Assembly: GCF_036906915.1 (NCBI RefSeq)
Contig: NZ_JBAKHX010000001.1
Coordinates: 434,001-498,000, forward strand
DNA from: Phytohabitans sp036906915
GTDB lineage: Bacteria; Actinomycetota; Actinomycetes; Mycobacteriales; Micromonosporaceae
Length of the DNA stretch: 64,000 nt
Direction of reading: 5' to 3'
Shown here: piece by piece, positions 26,492 to 35,191 of the stretch
Layout of the letters: each line of letters begins with the position of its first letter
How positions within the stretch are numbered: position 1 is the first letter of the stretch
Program-made: the position numbers and the translations under genes
The notes under the pieces: generated by a model
What the model was told of the DNA's origin: nothing
What the model saw: the letters and a program-made list of their open reading frames with translations, nothing else
The model's database searches: none

Positions 26492-27285
26492 GGCCGTTCC
26501 TCTCGGATGGGTGCCAGGTCGGGGCATGCCTGGCTGACGAACGCGGACAGGTAGGCCGCCACGAGACCGGCCTGGTCGATGTGGCACATGTGGGACAGCG
26601 TGGGTTCGCGCAGGATGGTGGCGCGCGGCAGCTCTTGGGAGAGCACGTCGACGCGCCCATGGGTCAGGGAGTCGTCGTCCAACCCCGACATGATCAGCGT
26701 CGGCACCGAGACCGTGGACAGGGCGAGGTCGCCGCTGGCGATGAACTCGTCGAACAACGCCAGCACGTACATCGGGCCGATCCGGTCGATCATCTTGTCC
26801 AGTCGGGACTCGATCGCGGCCTCGTCGGTCCGGCCGCCGCGGGCCAGCAGCCGCCGGCGCAGCTGCTCGCGGACCACGCCCTGCAACCGGTCCCGGAACG
26901 TGTCGAACAGCTCCCAGTCAACCCGCCATCCGGCGGGGCGGTACTGGGGCGCGAGCAGCGTCGCGGCGCGCAGCGGTGGCTTGCCGCTGGCGAGCGTCTC
27001 GAGCACCGCGGAGGCGCCGAGGGAGTGCCCCACCAGGACATCCACCGGATCGGGCAGCCCGTCCAGGGCCCGGCGCAGCCAACCGCCGCTGTTGGCTTCC
27101 CGGCGCCAGCGGTGTCCGCTGTCGGTGCCCCATGGCATGTCGAAGGCCACCAGCCGCCAGGATTCCGGCAGGCGCTCGGCCAGCACCTGCCAGGTTCCCC
27201 ACGTGTCCTGGATGCCGTGCACGAAAGCGACCAGAGGGCCGGAGCCGGTCTCTGGACGCAGCGGATGGGCCACGGGTGCGGTCAT
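26485..27285 (-). CDS. Alpha/beta-hydrolase (copy 2)
   Basis: 266-aa alpha/beta-hydrolase with FVHGIQDTWGTW, nucleophile elbow VGHSLGASA, acidic MSGLDDDSL and a late His in SHMCHIDQ. It is paralogous to the hydrolase at 10561-11367 (similar length and order, shared RIGPM/RIGPG and STVxVP blocks). One copy sits in the PKS operon and this one leads the esterase/glycosyltransferase operon. ATG 27285 opens onto a 192-bp divergent promoter gap. The substrate is unknown. Confidence 0.85.
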   Translation of the reverse strand: MTAPVAHPLRPETGSGPLVAFVHGIQDTWGTWQVLAERLPESWRLVAFDMPWGTDSGHRWRREANSGGWLRRALDGLPDPVDVLVGHSLGASAVLETLASGKPPLRAATLLAPQYRPAGWRVDWELFDTFRDRLQGVVREQLRRRLLARGGRTDEAAIESRLDKMIDRIGPMYVLALFDEFIASGDLALSTVSVPTLIMSGLDDDSLTHGRVDVLSQELPRATILREPTLSHMCHIDQAGLVAAYLSAFVSQACPDLAPIREERPC

Positions 27286-27477
27286 CTATCCCTCGATCCA
27301 CAGTGGATACACCATCGTGTTTGTCGGGTTGCCGTCGCAGTATATCGGCATGTGGCGCCTCACCGACACCTCGAATGGTGGTTGTTGGGGTTCCTTTCAC
27401 TCACCGCGTTGGTTATTCTCCATGGCTAGCAGCTTGGATGTTTCGGTACCGTCGCGGCTCACGGGGGTTCTGCTGAC
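27286..27477. promoter_or_regulatory. Divergent promoter region with two palindromic elements
   Basis: A perfect 13-bp palindrome ATCCAC-A-GTGGAT (27296-27308) overlaps GATACACCATCGTGT (27306-27320), a copy of the cluster-wide element. A weaker half-site ATGGTGG occurs near 27376, reading CCACCAT on the minus strand. The gap separates the hydrolase operon from the carbamoyltransferase operon. No ORF or RNA gene is apparent in it. Confidence 0.5.
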
Positions 27478-29196
27478 ATGACGACCGCGCAGCCTGCGAC
27501 GCCGAGATACACGCTCGGTGTCAACATAAACCTTCACGACTCGTCAGCCGCGCTGCTGCGCGATGGCGTATTGATACGCCTGGTGGAGCAGGAGAAGGTC
27601 GGCCGCCGCAAACACGCCCTCGGCCAGCCGCCGGCGCTCGCCATCCAGCAGTGCCTGGCCGCCGAGTCGGTGTCGCCGGGTGACCTGGCCGCGGTGGCGA
27701 TCGGCTGGGACCACCGCGGGTCACGGTTCGGCCAGAGCCGCCGGTTCACGCCCGACGGCCTGCGCCGGATGCTCTTCCCGGACCAGCCCGACCTCGCCAT
27801 GCCCCCGGTCACCTGGGTGCCGCACCATCTGGCGCACGCGGCCAGCGCGTACTATCCCTGCCCCGCCGACCCCGTGGCGATCATCGTCATCGACGGCGCC
27901 GGCGAGACCCAGTGCTCCACGATTGCCCGCGGCCACGGCGGTGCCATCGAGATCCTTCGGGAGTGGCCGATCGCCCAGTCACTGGGCTTCTTCTACGCCG
28001 CGGCGAGCAGGTGGGCCGGCCTTAGCGAGTGGGGCGCGGGCAAGCTGATGGGGCTGGCCGCCTACGGGCGCCCGCGCGGCGGGTTGCCGCTGCACCGCCG
28101 CCCCGACGGCTACGAACTGGTGGTCGCCGGCGCGCCTGGCGACGCCGACGACCCGGGCCGGCGGCGGCCGCTGCTCGGGTTCGACCCCGTGTACGAGCGG
28201 CTCCTGTACGCCACGTTCGGTTGCCACTACCCGTACGCCGAGCGCCGAGGCGAGGAGGCGATCGCGTACGCCGACTTCGCCGCCACCGTCCAGGACGCCC
28301 TGGAGGAGGCGGTGCTCGGGCTGGCCGAGCAGGCCCGCCGACTGGTCGACTCGCCGGTGCTGGTCCTGGCTGGCGGTGTGGGGATGAACTGCTCGATGGT
28401 CGGCCGGCTGGTGCGCAGCGGGCTCTACGACCGGGTCTACGTGCCGCCCGTTCCCAGTGACGTCGGCGTCTCCGTCGGCGCCGCGCTGTTCGAGGCGGAG
28501 CGCGCCGGGGTACGGCAGCAGACCCGCTTCGACCACGCGTACTGGTCGCTGGACGTCTCGGCAGACCAGGCGGCCGCCGCCGCGGCCGGCGCCGGACTGG
28601 TGTCGCGCCCGCTGCCGGAGCCGGAGCTCGCCCGGCAGGCCGCCGCGGCGCTGTCGGCGGGCCAGGTGGTGGCCTGGGCGCGTGGGAGGGGCGAGATCGG
28701 CCAGCGGGCGCTCGGCGCGCGCAGCATCCTCGCCGACCCTCGGGACCGGCGCAACCACGAGCGGCTCAACCTGATCAAGGGCCGGGAGATGTGGCGGCCG
28801 GTGGCCCCCAGCGTGCTCGCCGAACACCTCGACGAGGTTATGGCCACGCCGGTGGGGCAGCCGGCACGGTTCATGCTGGCCGCCGGCGTGTTGCGGCCGG
28901 AGCTGCGCGCCCGGATGCCCGCGGTGACCCATGTGGACGGTTCGGCCCGCCCGCAGGAGGTGGTCCGGGACACCAACCCGGCGTACTGGACCCTGATCGA
29001 GGAGTTCAGGCAGCGTACCGGGGTGCCGGCGGTGGTCAACACCTCGTTCAACCTCGCTGGCGAGCCGATCGTCAACACGGCAGGCGAGGCGGTCGAGACG
29101 TTCGTGCGGGCCAAGGACATCGACCTGCTGGTGCTCGCGGACCGGCTCGTCGCGCGCGGCGAGAGCGACCTTCCGGCGACGGCGGAGGCGACGTGA
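27478..29196 (+). CDS. O-carbamoyltransferase (NodU/CmcH/TobZ family)
   Basis: 572-aa two-domain enzyme that makes carbamoyl-adenylate from carbamoyl phosphate and ATP and transfers the carbamoyl group to a hydroxyl. Seen: LGVNINLHDSSAALL at the start, PHHLAHAASAYYPC and VIDGAGE of the kinase-like domain, LAGGVGMNCSMVG, and in the C-terminal YrdC-like part GRGEIGQRALGARSIL and VVNTSFNLAGEPIV. The length matches the family. Its stop overlaps the GTG of the AMP-ligase gene. The product is therefore likely to carry a carbamate on a sugar or chain hydroxyl. Confidence 0.93.
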   Translation: MTTAQPATPRYTLGVNINLHDSSAALLRDGVLIRLVEQEKVGRRKHALGQPPALAIQQCLAAESVSPGDLAAVAIGWDHRGSRFGQSRRFTPDGLRRMLFPDQPDLAMPPVTWVPHHLAHAASAYYPCPADPVAIIVIDGAGETQCSTIARGHGGAIEILREWPIAQSLGFFYAAASRWAGLSEWGAGKLMGLAAYGRPRGGLPLHRRPDGYELVVAGAPGDADDPGRRRPLLGFDPVYERLLYATFGCHYPYAERRGEEAIAYADFAATVQDALEEAVLGLAEQARRLVDSPVLVLAGGVGMNCSMVGRLVRSGLYDRVYVPPVPSDVGVSVGAALFEAERAGVRQQTRFDHAYWSLDVSADQAAAAAAGAGLVSRPLPEPELARQAAAALSAGQVVAWARGRGEIGQRALGARSILADPRDRRNHERLNLIKGREMWRPVAPSVLAEHLDEVMATPVGQPARFMLAAGVLRPELRARMPAVTHVDGSARPQEVVRDTNPAYWTLIEEFRQRTGVPAVVNTSFNLAGEPIVNTAGEAVETFVRAKDIDLLVLADRLVARGESDLPATAEAT

Positions 29197-30869
29197 ACCC
29201 TTCCTTGCTTTCCTGGCTCGACGCGCCCAGCCCGCGCCGGGGCATCCGGTTCGCCGGCCTGGACGACAGCTGGGACTTCTGGAGCTACCAGCGGCTCGCG
29301 GACCTGACCGAACGCTTCGCCGACGGCCTCGCCGGCGCGGGCGTCCCGCCGGACGCCGCGGTTACCGTGATCAGCCACGGCGGTCCCCGATTCGTGGCCG
29401 CGCTGTTCGGCACGATGCGGGCCGGCGCGACACCGTCTCCGCTCGCGCCGCCGATGCTGTTCGGCGACCCGGACGGCTACGCCGAGCACGTCCACGCCGC
29501 GCTCACCGCGGTACGCCCCGCGGCGGTGCTCGTCGACGCTCGGCTCGCCGCCACGGTGGCGCCCATCGCCGCCAGCGCCGGCGCGCCCCAGGTGATCGAG
29601 ATCGAGTCGCTGCTGGCGGCGGAGGCGACCGGTGCGGCCCGTGACCGTCCGCTGGCCGAGCTCGCGCTCGTGCAGTTCACCTCGGGGTCGAGCGGGCGGA
29701 GCCGGCCCGTTCGGGTGCCGCACAGCGCGCTCGCCGCGAACGTGGCCGCGATCCGGGCGTGGCTCGGCATGCGCGGTGAGTACCCGACGGCCTCGTGGCT
29801 GCCGGTCCACCACGACATGGGGCTGACCGGCTGCCTCATCACACCGGTGGTCGACGGCAGCGACATCTGGCTGCTCTCGCCCGAGCAGTTCATCCAGCAC
29901 CCGCTGCGGTTCCTGCGCTGCTTCGGCGCGCTGGGGGCGCGGCACACCGCGATGCCGACCTTCGGGCTGGCGCACATCGTCCGCCGGGTACGGCCGGAGC
30001 AGCTCGCGGGCCTGGACTTCTCCCGTTGGCGTGCGGTGATCGTCGGTGCCGAGCGGGTCGATCCGGTCATCCTGGACCGGTTCCTGAACCTGCTGGAACC
30101 GTATGGCCTGCGCCGGCGGGCGGCGCTGCCCGCGTACGGGATGGCCGAGGCCACGCTGGCGGCGACCGGTCTGCCGGTACCCGAGGAGTGGAGGGCGCTG
30201 CGCTGCGAGCCGGCGAGCCTCACGGTCGGCGCGCGGATCCGCGTCACCGGCGCCGCCGACGCCCAGCCGGTGGTGGGCTGCGGGCGCCCCCTGGACGGTG
30301 TCGAGGTGCGCGTCGAGGACCCCGACGGGCAGCCGCTGCCCGAGGACACCGTCGGGGAGATCGTCGTCCGGGGAGTCTCGGTCGCCGCCGGGTACGCCGG
30401 ACCACCGGCCGCGAGCGGCTCGCTCACCACGTTCACCGGCGACCGGCTGCGCTCCGGCGACGCGGGCTTCCTCCACGGCGGCCAGCTGTTCGTGCTCGGC
30501 CGGCTCGGCGACAGCCTCAAGATACGGGCCCGCACGGTCTTCGCCGAGGACCTGGAGGCCGCGATGGCCGGGCACGGCGTGCCCAGTCACCGGTTCGCGG
30601 CGGTGCTGGGCGTCCGCGAAGGCACCAGCACCGCGGTCGCCATCGTCGAGCACCCACGGGACGGCTGGCTGGCCGCGGCCGCCAAGGTGCTGCGTCACCG
30701 CGCGCCCGGTGCGGAGGTCGTCGTGGTCGACGCGCCGCGCGGCACGATCCTGCGCACTACGAGCGGCAAACCCAAGCGCAGGCTGCTCTGGCAGCTCTTC
30801 GTCGCCGGCCGCCTGGCCGGGAACCCCGTCTCCAGCACCGGGGCGGGCAGTCTCAGGAGGTCTGAATGA
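29193..30869 (+). CDS. Fatty-acyl-AMP-ligase-like adenylating enzyme
   Basis: 558-aa ANL enzyme starting at GTG 29193 inside the carbamoyltransferase stop. It has FTSGSSGRSRPVRV (A3, with an atypical RSRP where KGV is usual), WLPVHHDMGLTG (typical of FAAL-type enzymes), AYGMAEATLA (A5) and a late TSGKPKR with the catalytic Lys. FAALs activate an acid as acyl-AMP and pass it to a carrier protein without CoA. The next gene, coupled by ATGA, is an ACP, which supports that role. Likely function is to load the acyl starter for transfer to NRPS1; that is inference. Confidence 0.87.
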   Translation: MNPSLLSWLDAPSPRRGIRFAGLDDSWDFWSYQRLADLTERFADGLAGAGVPPDAAVTVISHGGPRFVAALFGTMRAGATPSPLAPPMLFGDPDGYAEHVHAALTAVRPAAVLVDARLAATVAPIAASAGAPQVIEIESLLAAEATGAARDRPLAELALVQFTSGSSGRSRPVRVPHSALAANVAAIRAWLGMRGEYPTASWLPVHHDMGLTGCLITPVVDGSDIWLLSPEQFIQHPLRFLRCFGALGARHTAMPTFGLAHIVRRVRPEQLAGLDFSRWRAVIVGAERVDPVILDRFLNLLEPYGLRRRAALPAYGMAEATLAATGLPVPEEWRALRCEPASLTVGARIRVTGAADAQPVVGCGRPLDGVEVRVEDPDGQPLPEDTVGEIVVRGVSVAAGYAGPPAASGSLTTFTGDRLRSGDAGFLHGGQLFVLGRLGDSLKIRARTVFAEDLEAAMAGHGVPSHRFAAVLGVREGTSTAVAIVEHPRDGWLAAAAKVLRHRAPGAEVVVVDAPRGTILRTTSGKPKRRLLWQLFVAGRLAGNPVSSTGAGSLRRSE

Positions 30870-31156
30870 GCAACGCACCCGACACACTGGTCGATGGCCG
30901 GCCCGAAGACGAGATCCGGGCCGGCGTCCGGTCGATCGTCACCGAGCTGGCCCCGGAGACCGAGTCGGAGGCATCCGACGACGCTCGACTGGTCGACGAC
31001 CTCGGCTACCATTCGCTGGCGCTGCTGGAGCTGGCCTTCACCCTTGAGGACCAGTTCGACCTGGACCCGATCGAGCAGGAACGGGCGCAGGACATCAGCA
31101 CGGTGCGGGACATCGCCAACCTCGTCATCGACGAGCTGCGCAAGCGGTCGCAATAG
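30866..31156 (+). CDS. Acyl carrier protein (partner of the acyl-AMP ligase)
   Basis: 96-aa carrier protein with Ser50 in LGYHSLALLELAF as the phosphopantetheine site; His replaces the usual Asp before the Ser. The ATG overlaps the ligase stop, so the two proteins are made together. It probably holds the activated acyl group before transfer to the assembly line. It converges on the methyltransferase gene with an 18-bp gap lacking a clear hairpin. Confidence 0.9.
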   Translation: MSNAPDTLVDGRPEDEIRAGVRSIVTELAPETESEASDDARLVDDLGYHSLALLELAFTLEDQFDLDPIEQERAQDISTVRDIANLVIDELRKRSQ

Positions 31157-31174
31157 GACGGATGGATCCGGCGT

Positions 31175-32260
31175 CTAGGCGAGCCGGTACAGGCGGTGGA
31201 AACGCTCCTGTACCGGCACCTCCGCCACCTCCGTGAAACCGGCGGCCAGCGCGTAACGCCGCACCACCGCCGGCCGCAGCACGGTGCCCGTGCCGGCCGA
31301 GTCCGGGCCCGACAGGCAAGCCGGTAGGCAGTGCAGCACGCTCGTGGCGTACTGGAAACGTTCGACCTCGTCACCCGGCGCGGTGAACTCCTCGGCGACG
31401 CGCGCGTCCATCAGCAGCACCGCGCCGCCGGCGGTACGCATCTCGCGGCAGGCCCGCAGCACCGGCACCGGCTGCGCCATCTCGTGCAGCGCGTCGAACA
31501 CGCACACCAGGTCGAACCCGGCGCCGGGCGGCGGCTCGGCACAGTCCCGTACCTCGAAGGTCACCCGGTCGGCCACGCCCGCGGCCGCGGCGTTGCGCCG
31601 GGCGTCGGCCAACGCGTCCGGCGCCAGGTCGAAGCCGCAGACGCGCGCCAGGGGGTACGCCTGCGCGATCGCGATGCCGGCCCAGCCTGCGCCGCAGGCG
31701 ACATCGGCCACCCGGCTTGGACCGGCGCACAGCCGGTGGTGTAGATCCGGCATCGCCTGGCGGAGCCAGCCCGCGAGCGAGTGGCGGTACAGCGCGCGGT
31801 TGGCGCCGGAGTGGCCCCGCAGCCAGTCCTCGCCGTACACCTCGTCCGGCACCCCCGCGCCGCTGCGGTAGGCGGCCCGCAAGTCCGGCAGCGCCCGGGC
31901 CACGCCGCCCAGCGGCAGCACCGCGAGCGCCGCGAGCGACAGCGGGTGGTCCGATTCGGTCAGCACCACCCGGTGCGCCTCCGGCAGCGCGAAGCGCCGC
32001 CGCTCGGCGTCGAAAGCGCCGCCGGAGGCGATGAGGATTCCAGCGACCGCCTGCTGCTCCAGCCACTCCCGCGCGTATCGGGGGGCCAGCCCGGCCCGTT
32101 CGGCCAACTCGGCCGCGGTGGCGGGGCCCCCGGCGGCGAGCGCCTCGTAGAGGCCGAGCCGCACGCCCAGGTAGATCGTGAGCAGCTCCTGAGTCGCGAG
32201 GCAGGTACGCCACATCCGCACGGCGAAGGCGGTCGCCGCCGCCTCCCCGGGCCCGGTCAC
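31175..32260 (-). CDS. SAM-dependent methyltransferase
   Basis: 361-aa enzyme from GTG 32260, overlapping the upstream methyltransferase stop (GTGA). The N-terminal third is a winged-helix-like domain (LGLYEALAAGGP, AELAERAGLAPRYAREWL). The C-terminal Rossmann part has motif I VADVACGAGWAGIAIA and VFDALHEMAQP. The build resembles small-molecule C-/O-/N-methyltransferases with a dimerisation domain. It is the last gene of the NRPS operon and so is likely a tailoring enzyme of the peptide part. The site of methylation is unknown. Confidence 0.85.
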   Translation of the reverse strand: MTGPGEAAATAFAVRMWRTCLATQELLTIYLGVRLGLYEALAAGGPATAAELAERAGLAPRYAREWLEQQAVAGILIASGGAFDAERRRFALPEAHRVVLTESDHPLSLAALAVLPLGGVARALPDLRAAYRSGAGVPDEVYGEDWLRGHSGANRALYRHSLAGWLRQAMPDLHHRLCAGPSRVADVACGAGWAGIAIAQAYPLARVCGFDLAPDALADARRNAAAAGVADRVTFEVRDCAEPPPGAGFDLVCVFDALHEMAQPVPVLRACREMRTAGGAVLLMDARVAEEFTAPGDEVERFQYATSVLHCLPACLSGPDSAGTGTVLRPAVVRRYALAAGFTEVAEVPVQERFHRLYRLA

Positions 32261-33273
32261 CGCGGCGCCGCCTCGATCAGCGGGAACATCGCCGTCTGGA
32301 CCACCCGCGTGACGGCGAAGCCGGCCTCGCCACACAGAGCGACCACCTCGTCCTCGGTACGCGCCCGGCCGCCCAGCATGGTGAGGCTGAGCAGGTCGTA
32401 CGTCTTGCTGATCGCCAACTCGGGGCGCGGGTCCACGACCGGGTCGAGAACCAGCAGGCGGCTGTCGGGCCGCACCGCCTCGCGCACGCTCCGAAGTAGA
32501 CGCCCGGCGTCCGCGTCGTCCCAGTCGTAGAGCACCCGTTTGAGCACGTACGCGTCGTGGCCGGCCGGCACCCCGGCGAAGAAGTCGCCGGCGACCACCT
32601 CGCAGCGATCGGCGACGCCGGCCGCCGCCAGCACCGCCTCGGCGCCCTTCGCCACGTGTGGCAGCTCGAACAGCACGCCGCGCAGCCGCCGGTACCGCGC
32701 GAGCAAGCCGGCCAGGAACGCGCCGTTGCTGCCGCCCACGTCCACGACGCTCGCCAGCCGCCCCCACTCGTACGCCCGCAGCGTCGCCCGCAGCTCCAGC
32801 CGGCTGCCCGCCCCCTGGATGCCGTCGAAGCGGGCGCTGTCGTCCGGATGGGTGGCCAGGTGCTCGTAGTACGGGACGCCGTGCACGTGAGGGAACACCG
32901 GCTCGCCGGTGCGTACGGTGTGGGCGAAGTGTGCCCACGCCTCGAAGTTCGCCGGGATCATCGGGTACGCGTCGCGCAGCGACAACGGATGGTCGCCCCG
33001 GAAAAGCTGCGCCGCCGGGGTGAGGCCGAAGACCTCCGGTTCCACCTCGACGAAGATCTCCTTGGTGGCGAGCGTACGCAGCACACGACACAGGGTCGGC
33101 GGGTGCGTGCCGGTGGCCGCGGCCAGCTGCGCCACCGGGCGTGGACCGTCCGTGAGCAGGTCCGCGACGCGCAGCTCGCAGGTCATGCGGATGGCGAACG
33201 GGACGATGTAGTCGGCCAACTCCTGGATCCGGTAAACGAGCTCCAGTGCGGTCCGCGGTCGCGGATCGGTCAT
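32257..33273 (-). CDS. O-methyltransferase (plant-type fold, copy 1)
   Basis: 338-aa SAM-dependent O-methyltransferase with an N-terminal dimerisation/winged-helix domain (LQ-type RIQELADYIVPFAIR) and a catalytic domain with VVDVGGSNGAFLAGLL (motif I) and a DWDDADAGRLL region near the usual catalytic His-less loop. It is closely paralogous to the enzyme at 57879-58988: both share (R/I)QELADYxVP and AYPxIPA near the N-terminus and LARYRxLRGVLF in the core. ATG 33273 overlaps the thioesterase gene. Two related OMTs suggest two hydroxyl methylations. Confidence 0.88.
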   Translation of the reverse strand: MTDPRPRTALELVYRIQELADYIVPFAIRMTCELRVADLLTDGPRPVAQLAAATGTHPPTLCRVLRTLATKEIFVEVEPEVFGLTPAAQLFRGDHPLSLRDAYPMIPANFEAWAHFAHTVRTGEPVFPHVHGVPYYEHLATHPDDSARFDGIQGAGSRLELRATLRAYEWGRLASVVDVGGSNGAFLAGLLARYRRLRGVLFELPHVAKGAEAVLAAAGVADRCEVVAGDFFAGVPAGHDAYVLKRVLYDWDDADAGRLLRSVREAVRPDSRLLVLDPVVDPRPELAISKTYDLLSLTMLGGRARTEDEVVALCGEAGFAVTRVVQTAMFPLIEAAPR

Positions 33274-34034
33274 CGCGTCCCTCCCTGCCGGATACCGATG
33301 CTGTCCATCACCTCGCGCACCACGGCCGGCCGGTGTGGCACGAGGTAGAAGTGACCGCCCGGAAACAGCCGGGTGGCCACCGGGCCGGTCGTCGTCGCCG
33401 CCCAGCCGCCCAGGTCGGCCACCGGCGCTTCCGGATCGTCGTCGCCGCCCAGCACAGTGACCGGGCAGGACAGCGGCGGGCCGGGCCGGTGGCGGTAGGT
33501 CTCGACCAGCCGGTAGTCGTTGCGCAGGACCGAGAGCACCAGGCCGCGCAGCTCCGGATGGGCCAGCGCCGGCTCGTCGGTCCCGCCGAGGCGCCGCAGC
33601 TCGTCGGCGAGGGCGCCGTCGCCCGCCCGGTGCCACGTCCGTCCACTGTGGTAGGCGGGTCCGGGCCGGCCGGAGACCATCAGCCGCGCGAGCGGTGGCC
33701 CGCCGGGCGCCGCGCAGAGCCGCCGGGCGACCTCGTACGCGATCACCGAACCCATGCTGTGCCCGAAGAGCGCGACCGCCGCGCCCGGTGTCGCGGCGAG
33801 CGCGGCGAGGATCCGGCGCGACATCTGATCCATGTCCGTCACGCACGGCTCGCCGAGCCGGTCCAGGCGGCCCGGATACTGCACCGCGACCAGCTCCACC
33901 TCCGGTGGGACCAGCTCCAGCCAGGGCCGGAAAAAGGCCGCGCTACCGCCGGCGTGCGGGAAGCAGACCAGTCGCAGCGCCGCGTCGGGGCGTGGCCGGA
34001 AGCGGATCAGCCAGCGGCCGGCGTCCTCGGTCAT
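33270..34034 (-). CDS. Type II thioesterase
   Basis: 254-aa discrete thioesterase typical of NRPS/PKS clusters. It has CFPHAGGSAAFF near the N-terminus, nucleophile Ser93 in FGHSMGSVIAY, an Asp-containing LGGDDDPEAP, and the catalytic His in FPGGHFYLVPH. Editing TEs clear mischarged carrier domains. Because the TE domain of NRPS2 lacks its Ser, this protein is also a candidate for product release. It overlaps its neighbours by 4 bp on both sides. Confidence 0.93.
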   Translation of the reverse strand: MTEDAGRWLIRFRPRPDAALRLVCFPHAGGSAAFFRPWLELVPPEVELVAVQYPGRLDRLGEPCVTDMDQMSRRILAALAATPGAAVALFGHSMGSVIAYEVARRLCAAPGGPPLARLMVSGRPGPAYHSGRTWHRAGDGALADELRRLGGTDEPALAHPELRGLVLSVLRNDYRLVETYRHRPGPPLSCPVTVLGGDDDPEAPVADLGGWAATTTGPVATRLFPGGHFYLVPHRPAVVREVMDSIGIRQGGTR

Positions 34035-35191
34035 GGCACCGCCCCGGCACCCGCGCTTGCCACCGCACCGACCTCGGCGGGCGACAGGGGTCGCGGCGGA
34101 GCCTCGCTGACCAGCTCCGGCGGCCCCAGGCGGGCGGTGACGTCCTGCCAGAGCCGGCACAGCGTCAGGTGGTACTGGCCGGCGGCGAGCGGGTCTTCAC
34201 CGGCCTCGGCCGCCCGGCGTAGCTCTACCACCGCCTGCCGCACGCCCGCCGGCCACACCGACCGGAACACCTGCCGGTAGCTCGGCGCGTCGGCCGTGCC
34301 GAGGACTCCCCCGCTCGGCACGTCGAGGTGGTCGTCGCCGGCGTACGCGCGGTCGTAGTGCGGCGCCGCGGCGGCTTCGTCGCGCACGTCCCGCGGGAAG
34401 TCCGGCCGCGGCGACCACACCACGGGGCCGTGCGTGCCGACCAGGGTGAGGCTTCCGCCCTCGGTGCCGAGCGTGACGCGGTGCAGCAGATGGGCGTAGT
34501 TGTCCGGGTCCGCCGGATCGAGCTGGTTCTGCACCCGCAGCGTCAGCGGTATCCCGGCCAGCACACCGTCCAGGCTGCGGAACGGGACGCGCAGCCCGGT
34601 GAGGGCCGACACCTCCGGCGGCAGCGGCGCCGGCCCGGCCAAGCCCCACGGCCGGAGCCGGCCCAGCGCCGCGCCGAGGATGTCCAGCAGCGCGTACGCC
34701 ACCTGGAACCCGCAGGCCGCGTCGACATAGAGGGCCGGCTGCCGGCGCAGCAACTCGCGGGCCGCGCCGAGGAACCGCCGCACCGGTGCGGTGTGCACGT
34801 AGAACGAGTTGAGCCGGTAGACGACCCGGTGCCGCCGGGCGGTGCGCAGGCACGCGGCCAGCTCGTCGTGGTGCAGTGGATGCTCCTGCAGGACATGCAG
34901 GCCACGGGCCAGCAGGGCCTGGGCGAGGTCGGCGCCCGGCCCGCCGAGCAGCCCGCCACGTACCACCACGCAGGCGGCGTCGACGTCCGCGGGCAGCTGC
35001 TCCACGCTGGTGAACAGCGGTACGCCGTAGTGCCGCGCGCAGGCCCGCGAGCGCTCGCTGCCGCGGGCGAGCACGCCCGCCAGCTCGTACGCCGGGTCGG
35101 GCGCGGCGAGGCCTTCCAGGTAGACCTGGCCGAACTTGGTACCGCAGACCACGACCCGCATGGGCCGCCCGTCGCTCCATCCGGTCGTCAC
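34031..35191 (-). CDS. Thiazolinyl imide reductase (PchG/Irp3/YbtU family)
   Basis: 386-aa NADPH-dependent oxidoreductase with the family's N-terminal VVCGTKFGQVYLEGL and GVLARGSERS Rossmann start. The central VLQEHPLHHDELAACL and LNSFYVHTAPVRRFL are also typical. These proteins reduce the C=N of an assembly-line-bound thiazoline to thiazolidine, as in pyochelin and yersiniabactin biosynthesis. The start is GTG 35191 (GTGA overlap with the previous gene); ATG 35161 is possible. Its place directly after two Cy-type NRPSs makes the assignment strong. Confidence 0.9.
   Translation of the reverse strand: MTTGWSDGRPMRVVVCGTKFGQVYLEGLAAPDPAYELAGVLARGSERSRACARHYGVPLFTSVEQLPADVDAACVVVRGGLLGGPGADLAQALLARGLHVLQEHPLHHDELAACLRTARRHRVVYRLNSFYVHTAPVRRFLGAARELLRRQPALYVDAACGFQVAYALLDILGAALGRLRPWGLAGPAPLPPEVSALTGLRVPFRSLDGVLAGIPLTLRVQNQLDPADPDNYAHLLHRVTLGTEGGSLTLVGTHGPVVWSPRPDFPRDVRDEAAAAPHYDRAYAGDDHLDVPSGGVLGTADAPSYRQVFRSVWPAGVRQAVVELRRAAEAGEDPLAAGQYHLTLCRLWQDVTARLGPPELVSEAPPRPLSPAEVGAVASAGAGAVP

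Noticed and set aside
31157..31174. A terminator between the convergent ACP and methyltransferase genes
   Set aside because: The 18-bp gap and its flanks show no inverted repeat of useful length.
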